Position numbers and translations under genes: made by a program. From positions 1,816,731 to 1,880,730 of the forward strand of contig WBVU01000005.1 of NCBI GenBank assembly GCA_009192285.1: a stretch of 64,000 bases of DNA, in the 5' to 3' direction. The stretch is from Morchella semilibera (Eukaryota > Ascomycota > Pezizomycetes > Pezizales > Morchellaceae). This document shows positions 24,991 through 38,200 of the stretch, in pieces. Below the pieces are notes generated by a model. That model was not told the origin of the DNA. It ran no database searches and saw only the letters and a list, made by a program, of their open reading frames with translations. Position 1 is the first letter of the stretch; the number at the start of each line of letters is the position of its first letter.

Positions 24991-27606
24991 ATGGCGGAAG
25001 CACCTGCTGCAGACAACAATGCCCTCCTCGCCCAGATCCTCACGGCCGTCAGCCAGATCCAGAGCGACAACAAGGCCCTCGCGGCCGCCGTTGACGCCAT
25101 CAATGGCCGCGTGAATGCCCTCGCGGACGTAAAGAAGCTCAAAGATGCTGCCCGCCCCGACAGCCGTATCCCCGCTGTAATCTCCTCTGCTCCCCCGGCA
25201 CCGGGGGTGCCCCCGCCAACGTCGGAGACGAGCGCGGAGGTCAAGGAGGAGGAGCCGGCAAAGAGACCGCCGACCTCGAGAATCATCCTCACCACTTATC
25301 CGGGGCAGAGCGGCATTGACCCCATAATCATGAATTGGGGACACAAGGACCCAATGCAGAGAGGTCCGGTGGTTGTTTCAAGGGCGGGTTCAACTGTCAG
25401 GCGCAGGAACGGTTAGTCAAGCACAGTTTTTTCCCTTGTATTTGGTTTTTATTTTATTATTTACTTTTTTTTTGCTTCACTTATATTATATTTTCTTTTT
25501 ATACATTGGGCCTTTTCTTTTCTTTTTTTAAAAGCTGACATCTCTGATCTATCGTACAGCAATCGGTGCCCATGGTGGCTCGTACAGTATTTACCATGCT
25601 CTCGCTGTAGCAATCAATGAACTCAAGGTAGACCATAAACCCGATTATACCAATACTGAGCCTGCAGCCCCACTTGGGCCTTTCCCTCAATGGTCCGATC
25701 CCAAGAAGATCGTTGCTATGGACCCTCTCGGCCATCTTGCGCCATGGTTGTACAAGGATTACATCGGCAAAGAAGATGTCGAGATTCGTCCTACCATTGC
25801 AATTACCAAAGCCCATATGAAGCTACCCGAGCTCGAGCAAAGTGTGAAAGAGGGCCGATTGAAGGTTGACGGAAAGATCTGTCTGAACGAGACTGGTGAA
25901 TTGGCTGTCACCAAGTTTGCCGTAGAGCCGGTCTGGTACCTACCAGGTGTTGCTGAAAGATTTGGAATTGGTATGTCGTGTGATGTGCTTCCGTGTTACT
26001 CCTGCCACTATCAATTGTCTGTGGAGTGGAGTCTTTGGACCTAGCCCGCATCGAGCCCAAGCTTAGAGTCCCTCTCGGAAAAGCTTGTCCCCTTCCCCGT
26101 GAAACACTTCATCGCCTAAAGACCCCTCAAAGAGTGTAACGCAAGCTAACTCAAAGTGCAATTCCTAACCGAAAAAGATGAGGGAACTCTTCGCCGTTCG
26201 CTATTCGAGAACACGGGAGGTTCATTCCCCGAGCTCATCACTCGCGGTGACATCAAGTTGTTCCTTCCGCCAATCGGAGGCTTGACGGTCTACTGCTTTG
26301 GTGACGTCGCGAAAATGTCTGATCCAAATGTTAAATTGGCCCTTCGGGTCCACGACGAATGTAACGGTTCCGATGTGTTTGGATCTGATATCTGCACATG
26401 CCGTCCATATCTCATTTTTGGGATTGAGGAAGCTGTAAAGGAAGCTCAGAAGGGTGGAAGCGGAGTCGTCGTCTACTTTAGAAAAGAAGGTAGAGCGCTC
26501 GGTGAAGTCACCAAGGTACGTGTCGACTTACTGGTAGGCCGAATCTCGCTGACTAGCTGTTTAATAGTACCTCGTATACAATGCTCGTACGTGGCAAGAC
26601 TTTTCCCTTGGATCGATTTCCAATTTTCTGTGGCGGAAACGTGTTGACTGGTTGGAATATAGGCAAACGCGGTGTTGACAAGGCCAGTGATTATTTCATG
26701 AGGTGAGTTGCCAATTAATATCCACTAATGCTCAATTGAACAATCTCGTGCTGACCAAGTGGATTGTAGGACTGAGGTATGCCTTTCGAATGCGGAATTC
26801 CCGTTGCCTATTCAAGTTTTATTTTCTTTTTCCTGAAGAACGTTAACTAACCCTCTTGACAGAACATTGCCGGAGTAAAGGTAAGAGCCACAAAGCCATG
26901 GCAAATGCAATTACAGAGTCTCGACCTGCAATACACCGCGTGCTAATATTGATCCTCGGCTAGGATATGAGGTTCCAAGCCTTGATGCCCGATGTACGTA
27001 CCCACAAGCCCTCCTGTCTCTCATCGCACGATCGCTGTGCGGCCTGTAATGTGGAGGCTAACAATTCTTTCCTAGGTACTCCATTGGTTAGGTATCACGA
27101 AGATCGACAGAATGCTCAGCATGTCCAAGTGAGCTACCCTTTTGCCGCGTTTGACCGTTCGGTTGAAAGAATTTTTACCCCGCATTTTTTCAGAGTAAGG
27201 TTTTTGTTTCTGACTGTTTTTCTCGTGTAGCATGAAGCACGATGCGATCGTTGGGCAGGGAATTCCCATTCATGAGAGGATTCCGATCCCGGATGAGCTG
27301 ATCCCAGCAGACTCCAGGGTTGAAATTGATGCGAAAATCCATGCTGGGTCAGTGGGGCACTTTCTTTTTTTCTCCCCGCGAATTTGAATCGCGTGACCTA
27401 AATCCTGAATCGCGATGCTGACAATGGTTTCTTTTCCGTACGGGTGTAGATATTTCACCACCGGAAAGGTGATGACGATGGAGGAGCTCAGTGCCGTTCA
27501 GGGACGTGCGTGGGGTACGTATTATTAAGAATCCCTTGTAGTACTACTGTAGTAGCAAACGAGCTCGTTTTGGCTAACTAAGTTAATAGACGACGTGGAT
27601 CACTGA
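24991..27606 (+). CDS. URC1: Urc1, GTP cyclohydrolase II-like uracil catabolism protein
   Basis: Urc1 belongs to the GTP cyclohydrolase II superfamily and is required in the fungal URC route that degrades uracil after conversion to UMP. There are twelve exons: 24991-25411, 25560-25970, 26157-26515, 26568-26586, 26663-26702, 26770-26776, 26863-26880, 26964-26993, 27076-27128, 27231-27347, 27450-27514 and 27590-27606. They sum to 1557 nt, 518 residues. The N-terminal domain has YPGQSGIDPIIMNWG and GAHGGSYSIYHALAVA, typical of Urc1 and absent from RibA. The cyclohydrolase part has LRVHDECNGSDVFGSDICTC, giving three cysteines placed as the RibA zinc ligands, then RKEGRALGEVTK. The C-terminus HWLGITKIDRMLSMSN and ELIPADSRVEI fits the family. 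Exon 6 is only 7 nt and exon 7 18 nt. The 3' splice site before exon 3 (CAAAG at 26152-26156) is the weakest. Confidence 0.95.
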
Positions 27607-30600
27607 AAAGGCTTGCCTGCATATGTGTGTATTTTAACAGCGGGTCCGGGCCTCCTTCCCCGATCGCCCCTGAATTCACGATCCCGACCCTTCTCGGGTA
27701 CCTTTTTTCCTGGGGCCGGCTGACTTTTAAATACTTTGTTTTAGGAACCTCGATTCTAACCCTCCTCCCCCCCGCATTTCCCCGCTGTTTTCTTAAATCC
27801 CCGGTGACACGTTTATATTAAGGATCTTGTGATTACCTGGTATTCAACTCCTTCTCTTTATGGTAATTTCACTTTATATCTCGTGTATTGTACGTTTTTA
27901 TGCATTACGATTCCAATGAAATTTGTCGATACGCTCGAATAATGTCGCGGTAAACTAAGGGTTGACTTAATTATGTTTCCCCTTCTTATTTTCTTTTGAA
28001 ATGGTTGAGATTTTTTTTTTTACTTTTTTTTTCCCTGTCTCTCTCTCTATGCTGTGGCCGAAGGGGCGTTGTAGGTACTTAGACGCGTAACTAAGTAGGT
28101 GCGGTTATTACCCCGTAGTTTTTGGTAAAGTGATTCAACAACCCACTGACCACTGATGGGGTGAATCTCTCGATCTGTATCACTCTCTACTGGCTGTAAT
28201 TGACTGGATACCCTGAGCTGTTTCTTCATCTTACTTCATACCACTTGCCTATGACGCCGAAGGTGGTAATCCCTAGATGCTTCATGATCGTGAAAAGTGC
28301 CTGTATCCAAATCCCAGGCATACTCCTATCCCAGTAATCAAAATTTACTTACCCCATATTGCGGTAACGTCATCGCGCGCAACTCTCCCTCCTCCTTCAT
28401 CTGGAACCCTCCAGTCGTTTTTTAAACGCGTCGCCAAAGATGGATGGAAAACGGAAGGGAAGAAAGAAAAAAAGGAAATAGGGGAGTAGTAAACAAGACA
28501 TGCAGGCTTGTTGAGCTCATGTTCTGCTGTAGTTATTAGAATTGTTCAAACCGGGAAGCGAGGGTCTCGGGTCTCGGGGGTTGGGTTGGGGGGGTTGGGG
28601 GGTTGGTATGTACTCTACTAAAGAAGATACATATTTGTTACCAGAAGTAAGGTACAACAGACAGCAAAGGTAAGACGAGGCCAGGGGGTGTACCGTGTGG
28701 TCTTCTGTCTGAGGACCGGTAGTAGGTACATGTAGGCAAAGTACGGGTACTCTGCTCTATACTTATAAGTACATGCAGTTAGTGGTGCAGATTTAGGTTC
28801 TGTACCTCTGTTCTGGGTACATGTATTTCTGGGTTCAGGCGGAGGAAGGAAAAGTAAGACCAGGCTGGCCATTACTTACCAACTAGTGCCTTCTCTCTCT
28901 ACCGACTGCAGAAACCGGTGTGTCTGTCTGTGTGTGTGTGTGTGTGTGCCGTACCGTACCCACCGTACGGTAGTGATGTAAAAGTTAGAGTATGTGCTTA
29001 CCTGACGCGACGATGATGGAGAAGAAGAAGCTGATCCCAGGAACCGACAGACAACCAACCAAAAAAACTCAAAACTACCGGAGTGCGTCCTCCTCCTACA
29101 TGCCTCCTAAGTCTTAGAATTAAGTAGAATAGTAATAAGAACCGCAAAGCAAGCTGAGTTTACCTTTAGTAAACTTACATGTAGGTACTTACTCTAACTA
29201 ACTGACTAGGCTTAGGTTGGCATTTTTACACGGATGGACTCATTGCAAATTGTGCAAGTGATTGGAGATGCACGAGATGTGCTGTGGTGTGTGGTGTGAG
29301 AGATGTGGGCTGGTCTGGTCACGATTTCCCAGGAGCCCGGAATTCGAGTGAGGTACCCGAGCGTGTATTAGATTCGGGTGGTGGAGGATTGTGGATTGTG
29401 GGTTGTGGATTGGTGGTGTGGTGGTGGTGGTGGTGATGGTGAAGGGGTTTCTGCGACAGTGGGTTTCTGTGGTGTTTGTGGTGTCTCTGAATTATAATAG
29501 TTCGGAGCTAGAGTAGTTTTGTATTTTTTTACTAAGGTAAAGAATTCAGGTACGATATGTCATGTCATCCCACCCTTGACACCCGGCCGGCCACACTCCA
29601 TGATCCACTCATCCACTCACCATATCTCACTCCCTCTCTCGTTATCTTCTTCTCCGTCTTCTTCAGCCGGCCGGAACAACTACATGTAGGTACCTACTTT
29701 ACAAACTACATAACTGTATCATATCACACCCGTCGGGTGCTCTCTCAGCACGTCCCGATATCTATGGATGTGTTTTTCCGTTGCCTAGGTAGCCTAGCTA
29801 GCCCATCCATTCATCCATTCACCTCCTCCCCCTTCCCGCGGCGGAGCGGCGACAAAAAAAATAAAAATCTGTAGATAATATGTGCGTATGTGATGCGCGG
29901 CGGGCTGACCCACTCCTAACGGTAGCCGACGACGACGAGGACGACGACGACGACGAACCTCGATTTGCCCGTTGAGTCGTTGTTGAGGTTTCCCCCCCAC
30001 CCCCCCCCCCCCCTCCCCTGTCCGTCCCCTTTCACCGTTTTGTTCGTTTATGCGGTTGTCATTCTCTTTTTTTTTTTTTTTTTTTTTTTTCCCTTACCCT
30101 TGTCGCCCCAAAATCGTTCTGCCAGCCGTAGACTGTGTGATCCGTGACTCACGACGACCTTTTTTTTCCCCGTGAGCTTGTGTCGCGTGTTAGTGTTGAA
30201 GCTCTGTGACCAGCTACATGAGCCCGCATAGAAAGAAGGAAAGGAAGGGAGACAAACTACTCTCTGCTCTGCTCTACCACCGGGACAACCTTGTAGGGCC
30301 AGGTCATGTCTATCAGGCAAGGATACGTGTGTCTCTCTCTCTCTGTGGCATATGCACAAGGGAAAATTTTTGTTACCGTGGAATATTCCTCCAGGAATGA
30401 GGATGTCTGATCTGACTACATACGACTACTACAGTCTACAGTACTACCACTACCACTATTATCACTACAGCAGAACAGTATCATAGTGTAGTAAACCTAA
30501 ACTCCCCCTCCTTCTTCCCCTCTCTCAAAACGTTTGTGATCTCGCTCGAAACACACACACCTCCATATATCATAGGCGGATCTTTTGGCGCCCCAGGATT

Positions 30601-33600
30601 ATGTGTGGTCCTTGAAATAGATAGGAGAGAGCACAAGACAGTCTTTTCTACCATTCATCTGAACGCCGACGGCGTGTGTGTGTGTGATGGTGGTTACATC
30701 TCCCGTTTTTTTTTTTTTCCCACCCCGTCCTCCTTCCTGGGAAACGCGGACTCGGAACTGCCGCCCCACCCTCTTTGCTTCGGGGGATTATATGGGAGGG
30801 AAAAAGAAAAATCACGGGGAAGGGGAGGGTGCGAGGAGGAACTTTTTTTTTTGTTTATTTGGGGGGAGGGGGGGTGAATGGGTGGTGATGTGTTTCTAAG
30901 TATCATATATATCAAGTGCTGGCTATAGGGGGGGGGGGGCCGTGGAAGGGAGTACGGAGGTGAGATGAGGGTATTGATATTGGACGGGTAGGTGAACCGA
31001 TACGGCCGGCCGTGGAGCACTTGGAAGCCTTATTTTTGTTTTATATATATATATGTTTGTTTTTCGGTATCAGGTATTTTAACAAGCAGGTAGGAGTGTT
31101 GCGTGCGTACATGTACAGACAGACATTGATAGGTTTTGAATTGCTCGTGGTGAGAATTAGAGGGAATTAATTCCAGCAACACCTAAGCGTGGGGCTGAAA
31201 ATGCCTTTCCAAGGCATAGCAGATACCAGTACGAACTAGTACCCTGATATCAATCCAAAGTCCAAAGTTGCCCTGGCTAGTGCTGGGGGGGGGGGGGGTT
31301 GAGTATATTCATAGCAAAAAGAGAGGCTTGGACCTTGGGTTAGGTACTTTTTCTCCTCCCCCCCCCCCAATTGAAGCCTCACTCGGGCACCGTATTGCCA
31401 CGGTATTGGACACGGAGTCGAGTAAGTATCAGGTACTTAATAATAACCCTAGACCATGGGGGGTTGATACGGTTACGATTCGTCTTGTTTTGATACATGT
31501 AGTTAGCTCGGCGAACACGAGCAAGCTAGGGAGACAAAAAAAAAAGAAGAAGAGCCAGAGAGCCAGAGAGCCAGGCCATGCAGCCCGGACTGCTTGAGAA
31601 GGACTGCATGTGCTGGGTAAGGGGCTGAATTGAACGAGGAAACAGCAGGCGGGAAAAGCTACACCTTACTCTAGATGTTGGGAGCCGCATACCAAGGCCC
31701 GCAGTAACTGCAGTGGTCACGACGTATGTGCGTAGGTATATATATATATATATGTCAGTAATATTTATTTTTTTGACGATGGGTATTCCATTCGACAGCT
31801 ACGTACCTAATTGGTAGAGTACGTCAGATCAGGACCTTCTATATATCATTCGATGTGAAGAAAATCCCTGGGAAGGAGAGTGCCTAACTGCATGTACATC
31901 TACGTTTCTTTTTCCTGTGACTTGTGCCGACGTACGATATACCATACTTATGTTGTGCGTGCCCTTTTTTTCTTTTGCGTATGTCCTCTGTAGAATTAAC
32001 CGTTCCAATTGCGAAGGGAGGAAGGACTAACGTGGAATTGACTAATGTAGGTACCTTGTAGCTATGCGAGGATCCTTCTCAATTGCTGCTGGTTGGGATT
32101 TATATATGTATACAAGGTACAAGTACCTCTCCAACTTTCACTTTACTGGGAGAATCCAACCCCCCCATGCAGGAGGTTATGTATATTTACATGTAGCCTA
32201 TTATACATACTGGTCGACTAGATGGTACAAATCTCACGGAAACAAAGGAACATTCTACCTCTTACTTGTACCCTTCCCAGCCTTCAATTGGACATGGGGA
32301 GGGAAGAAGCTAGTATTAGAGTAGTGTAAAGTACATGTAAAGACCGTCAAGCTGGCGGCTCGCACGGGCATCTCCAATTCCATCATACACACCCGTTCAT
32401 CCCTCCATCACGGTTGATATTGCAAATCCGACGGATGCTAAGAGTGGTATTTCCGCTCGTTGGACGCTTGTATGGTAAGGCGGTATGGTAGGTATGGGTA
32501 CATAGGGCACAAACCAAGATTTGGTTATTTATTTAATTTGTGATTGTGATTCGGAATTTTACTTGTTGCCCTCCCAATTTTGAAGAGGAGATCCAGATGG
32601 TCGTGCATACTGCATAGCAGCAGCAGCAGCAGCAGCAAGCAGCAGCTGTTACTCTCAGACTAGCTTAGTGAAGCTACTTACTACCACCACTACCACCACA
32701 CCCTTCAGGAAAAAACAATTACCGAGAGATTTGCCTCCACCCTCCCAACCTTGGGGGCTAGTCTTCAAGCGACCGCGCCAACGACCATACACGCCGCCGC
32801 CGGACTCTTCTCGGGGTCTCTCCACAGTGAGCGAGGTGAAGCATCCAGTGGCAGAAAGCCGAGCAGGGGGGTGAGAATGAATTAATGGGGGGAGGAAGGG
32901 TGCTTGCTCAAAGGCTAGCTAGTAGTGGGTGACGACCAGCAGACACAGCAGGCCGGATTCAAAGCCGCCATACAAGGAGAATCAACGACCGCACAGCTCC
33001 CTTGTCGAGACACACGAGACTTTTGGGACGCTGGTAATTCTGGGTCTCTCGTCTGTTCTAGAGAGGGTTTAGTGGGTTCTATGGAAAGTCTTAGTGGTAG
33101 TGGTCGAATGGATGGAGTTGAGTCTGTGCTTGCCTGCTGGGTTTCGTCGGTTCTCTCTGGCTCATGGGGAGGGGGGGGGGGGGGTTCATCGTGGAGGCCT
33201 CGACAAATAAAGGGCCTTGGGACCGCACCGTTTCATTCGAATAGATTCCTCTATCGTTATTAAGTCTGTATCCTGTAATTTGTCTCTTAATTGTTTGGCC
33301 TTACTTGCCTTCTTTTCTTCTCGAAAGAACGAAAGGAAAAATCACTGGTGTAATTGTGTTTGATCTCATTGCACACCACTGCCCTCCTCCTCCTCCTCCT
33401 CCTCCCTCTTACTATTATCATTTGCACTTTACTCTCTCTCCTCTCTATTTCACTATCCACCAAGGCGAGCAATCAAGCAACGCAATAGGCGGCCTCGTGC
33501 ACACCCACACCTTTCACAACCCACACACCTACAGACGGCTTCAGACACAGACATTTATTTAGATAGAACGTCTTTTCCTGCCCTGGCAACCATTTTTATT

Positions 33601-33742
33601 GTGTACCTACTCTTGCCAGCCCTGAGATTCTTGTAACCTGAATATTCCTCAAGCCTCCATACTATATTTTTCCTCCATAGCGCATATCACCGCTTCTCGC
33701 TACCTCTCTCCGCTATCCCATCGTTACCTTCCAAACTCGCCC

Positions 33743-33778
<36 letters not shown>

Positions 33779-34631
33779 TCAGGAGAAGCAGTAGCCAAAA
33801 AAAAACTCCATTTACAATTTTTGTAACCCACACCGGCCGTTTGTCCTGCTCCCTCCCTCCTTCCCACGCCCTTAGCAAAGCAGTAGCACCTTGTTTTATC
33901 GCAGCAGCAGCAACTCTCCCACACACCCACCAAAACCCACCCACCACAACCAACCCTGCGCTAGTCACCACCGCAATCCATTTACAGGGCAACCAACCCA
34001 CCCTGCCACTCTACACTTCCCTACGCCCATCTCCGTCATCTCCCTTCTTTCCCACACCCCCCCCCCTCCCCCTTCCAAGAGAAGTACATCCCGTACTCTC
34101 AACTTTTGCTGACACACTCAACCTAATCTGAAATAAATATTAATACCTACGGCCTCACCCACCATTTTCCCTTTCACCTACAACGCAGCAACCACCCACA
34201 ACCATCACCCCCATACTTGAATTTCAATAAAATCCCTCAGAGCTTCGCCGCTAATTCAGAGGATCATCCAACATCAGTTCGCCTCATTATTACTATATAT
34301 CAAAAGGGTCTCCTCAATCCTGCTTTAACTGCAACTACATTATATCTTGTGAAGAAGAATATCCATCATCAGTACCAAGCAGTCATAAACCGGATATCCC
34401 TTCGGATTATATTATATATATATACTCGGTCTTCTCATCCAACCTTCAATCAGTCCATTGGATACTTATTAGTAGTCAACCTCAGCCATACACTCAAGGG
34501 GAATAACCCGACAAAGCATCACAACTTCCCCCAAGATTACTTACCAGCTCGTCACCGTGGCTTCAAATAAGAGAAGAAGATCTTCCGACGACTCTTCGTC
34601 CACCTCAAAGTTCGCCTTCGCTCCATCAAAA
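27607..34631. other. Seven-kb intergenic region without a recognisable gene
   Basis: No frame has family motifs, and the longer ones start at non-ATG codons or are low complexity. Contents: TACATGTA copies at 28727, 28818, 29176, 29681, 31108, 31494, 32188 and 32332; a GT run near 28928-28948; GACGA/CGACGA triplets near 29928-29955; a 27-base T run near 30066-30090; long G runs near 30926 and 31287; a CAG repeat at 33744-33773. From about 33,600 the DNA becomes C/T-rich with ACC/CCA-rich patches, as in promoters and leaders of other genes here. An unrecognised short-exon or RNA gene cannot be excluded. Confidence 0.5.
33744..33773. repeat. (CAG)10 trinucleotide repeat
   Basis: Ten CAG units followed by CAA lie about 890 bp upstream of the next gene, with further CAG triplets near 33900-33912. 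No coding context was found. Confidence 0.9.
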
Positions 34632-35292
34632 ATGTTCATCTCACTTCCCAGTCGTTGCGAACCTTCCGTCAGGCAGTCAATACGATCACCATTAACGCCA
34701 CCGTCGGTCACACCGCCATCGGTCAGCGTAACGGGGTCGTCGCCAATGCAGTTCGAGAGGGATCGATGCAAGTCACCAACAACAAATGCTCACACATTAC
34801 TCGCAAAGGTAGCGACAGTGGTAGCTACAGCACCCCAGCCAACCCAGCCAACGCCCACAGCTCCCCGCATGGCAGCATCAATATCAAATTCAAGTTCGGC
34901 GAGCAACTCGCCCCTGTCAACACCGCCAAGAGAGGGAGGTCACTTCCCTTTCGAAATGATCTCAAAGGAGTTGCCAGAAAGCCCTGATGGTATGTGATAT
35001 CACCACCGGAGAGTGTCTAGGAAGGCATTGGTGCTAACTGTTTGCAGGTGGCTACGTCAGTTTCCCGACATTTGAGGAATGGGATTACAAGTCCGACGAC
35101 GAGAGGGACGGTGGGTCACCACCACCTCGAAAGCGGTGACTTGATGTAATCGACCTTGAGGAGAATGCCGCCGACATGTACTACCTCGCCGGTAACAATT
35201 GGCTCCTCAAGGGCTTTTACAACATCGGACGTTCGTTCCAACCGGCAATTTCAAACCAGCTCCCGTTTGTGAACCGGACTTCGGATGAATAA
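34632..35292 (+). CDS. Small Ser/Pro-rich protein of unknown function, interrupted by in-frame TGA
   Basis: I do not recognise this family. Exon 1 ends at 34989 (donor GTATGT) and exon 2 starts at 35048 after TTTGCAG. The spliced frame is SPDGGYVSFPTFEEWDYKS followed by DDERDGGSPPPRKR and a TGA at 35137-35139. The same frame then stays open for 50 more codons that look like protein (LDVIDLEENAADMYYLAGN, then NWLLKGFYNIGRSFQPAI) and stops at TAA 35290-35292. The first 149 residues are Ser/Thr/Pro-rich with an N-terminal KRRR if the frame extends upstream. ATG 34632 is the first ATG in frame, but coding-like sequence (NKRRRSSDDSSS) precedes it, so a further 5' exon is likely. The TGA could be a CGA-to-TGA mutation, readthrough or an error. 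Confidence 0.6.
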
Positions 35293-38200
35293 CAACAAAA
35301 CAAAAAAAATTCAACAAAAACCAAAAAAAAAACACATTTAAAAACTGGGTGTCTTGTTTATATTTCTATTTTTGGCGCGGGGTTTTATCTTTTTATTCTT
35401 GCCTAATCTTGCTTGTCCTTGAGGAGCATACATATTCTTGTTGATTATTTGTGGCAGTAGCCTCTTTTATACTCTTCTTTCTGCCTTCTCTACTCTGTCT
35501 AAAAGCAATCTCGTGGTTTCGAGGGGTTAAATGGGGTATTCTGTTTACAAAAAAAAGTCTTGTTTTATCCCTACACTCTTTGGAGCGGTATCATGATGGC
35601 CGGCAGCTTGAAAGCTCCGAAGTATCAAAACTTCTTGTAACGATTTTTCTTTCTCTTTTATGAACCTTCATGGCCGGTTGCTCTTTTATTGTATGAACTG
35701 GGGGGTTATTATTTTTATTTTCGGTCAGGCGCGTCATCTGGCATATCTACTACATTTTGTACTTCTCGGCGCCGGATTGATTGGGACTGGCGTGAATTAT
35801 CTTTTTTTCCTTCTTCATGACTATATTTTCATCTTGATTATTTTATTTTATTTTTTGCTTTTCTTTGTGTTCCTGGTGGGATGGGAGGAATCGGGATGGT
35901 GGGATTTTTTTCTTTCGCAGCAAAAGGAGAGACGGGATGAGACGAATTGTACTTGCAGAAGACTCTCCCATACATAAAATGGAGTGGAGTGACTATTTTA
36001 CTACCTACTACGTACTGGTGGCAAAAAAAGTTTTTACCCTTTCAGGGGGATGCATACTCTACTGCTTGCTGCTGCGCGACATTTGAAAAAAGAGAAATTC
36101 TTTGTCCGCCTTTGATTTTCCACCTTATTTGATATTTTTATTTTTAATGTTTTTAATGTTTTTCCTTTTTTTTTCTTTCTTTTTTTTTTCACCTCGATCT
36201 GCATTTTTCTTGTTTGTCCTTTTACTAGCCGTTTCCCTTTAATTTTGTCCTCCAATACCAGGAAAGCTTTTTAGGATGTAGATATGATGTCTGGATGACT
36301 TAATAGCAGTTCAGGGGGAAAGAGAAGCCCTAGTAAATTAAAAACGGGAGCTAAATGTACTTACCCGAGTAGTTACCGCAACTAAATTATACTACGACTG
36401 GAGTAGCCGGTCACCTTTTTATTACTACCAGTAACGGGATACATACTGTAGCTTAGTTTCCATGTTCTTACATTGCTTAGAGTGGGTACTGTACTCCTTC
36501 ACACTACTTTACACCCAAATAGTATTAACAATCAATCAACATCCTCACTCACACTCTTCAGAGCTTCCCCTTCCTTCTTTAATTCACCCCCACTGTCGGA
36601 GTAAAGGAGGGAGAGGTCCGGACATCCGACCTTTCTCACTCACATTGTTTCTTTCTTTTTTTTTTTTTTTTTTTTTAATTCTTACAGGCAAGCAGCTTCG
36701 AATTTCATAATACATCACACCACTATTGAGATCACCTACCACCGAAAACCGAAGCCGACTGCTACAACCTATCCTCTTTTTTTTTCTTCTTTTTTTTCTT
36801 TCTCTTTCTCTTTCTTACTCTACTACCCTACTCTAGCTACTCTACAATAACATACCTACCACACTGTTACAATTACATATTTTTTTGGAGGGTTGGGTGC
36901 TGTTTGGCACGTGTTAAAGACATGGATGTTTGTCGTAGCGGAGTTTTTAGTAGCTGGACAGAAGGAGATATCCCATTGCATTTTGTGGGGGGTGAGGGAA
37001 GGGAAGGGCTCTCACGAGTGAGATATGGCGTTTCGCGCAATATGTATGGTTGCAAGTGGAGAAACATCAAACTGGACTGGAATGTCTGTGTACTGTACTC
37101 GACTGGACTGGACTGGACGAGGTGTGGCAATCATTCGGGTTGCGTACATATTTTTTTGCAACGATATTCACAATATTTCTTATGCGCGCGCAGTCTGGTG
37201 GTGGTGGTGGTGGTGGCGGCTGTGTCCTGTGCCTGTGGTCGTTAGTTGTCTCATGAGGATTTTGGCTACTATGCTGATACATCAGAAGCAAGATAAGGAT
37301 ATCAAATAAAGGCCTCTTCTCTCTCTTTCTCTGTCACTCAGTCCAGGTATCTATGATTACGATGGTACGTACATACACGTAATGTAACATACTGTCTATC
37401 TACAAAACTTGTTCTTTCTTTCTTGTTGGGTGACGGGGAGTTTATTTTGCACCAGGAGCTAACTGGCAGCAAGCCCCAAGCAACGGTAGATTTTCCCAGG
37501 TGCCAGAATCCGGGATTCACTTTTGTTCTTTTTGCTTTTCGGGCTGTAAATAGCGAGTGCGACTTTGAGATGGAGGGTTGATCACACTCTGTTGCTCTGG
37601 CTATTGGATATGGGTGGTGGTGGGTGGGCAGGCTGAATATTTCTCCCCCCCCTCGTATCAACCCTTGATAGTAAGGAAGGTGTAGTGGTGTCTGTGTAGC
37701 TAGCTAGAGTAGATAGCTTCAGTAACACACTTCACCAGCGGTTACACGGCTCAATTCAATTCATTGCTGCTGCTGTTGTTGTTGTTGGCCTGCTTCCGCG
37801 GCGGTGGGTGTCGTCAAAGTGGAATGGTGGGAGGTGGTAGGGGGGGGGAAGGTACTGCAGGTACATTGAAGGTACAGAGTATTTGGAGATATCTTGTTGG
37901 CCAGGGTGGAGTGAACACTTAGGGGAGCCCGGAGGGAGGCTACCTACATAAAATACATACACCTAACCCTCAAGGTTCCGGGTGAGAGGGTGGGGGCTGA
38001 ACGGGGTAAGGTACCTACAGAACCCTACCGAAAGCCTACATGATAAGTATCTTACTAATTGAAGTAAGGCGTGTAAATGGTATATTATGTAGGTCGTGCA
38101 TTTTTTTTTATAACTTCAGGAGTAGCTGTTGAGAACAACATAGGTACATGTGTTTTGTTCCTGGCGGGTTATCGCTTCTGCCACCCTCATGCTTATGCTG

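Noticed and set aside
24397-25114. Overlapping plus-strand frames before URC1
   Set aside because: They are pyrimidine-rich promoter/leader sequence giving S/L/P runs, in frames other than URC1.
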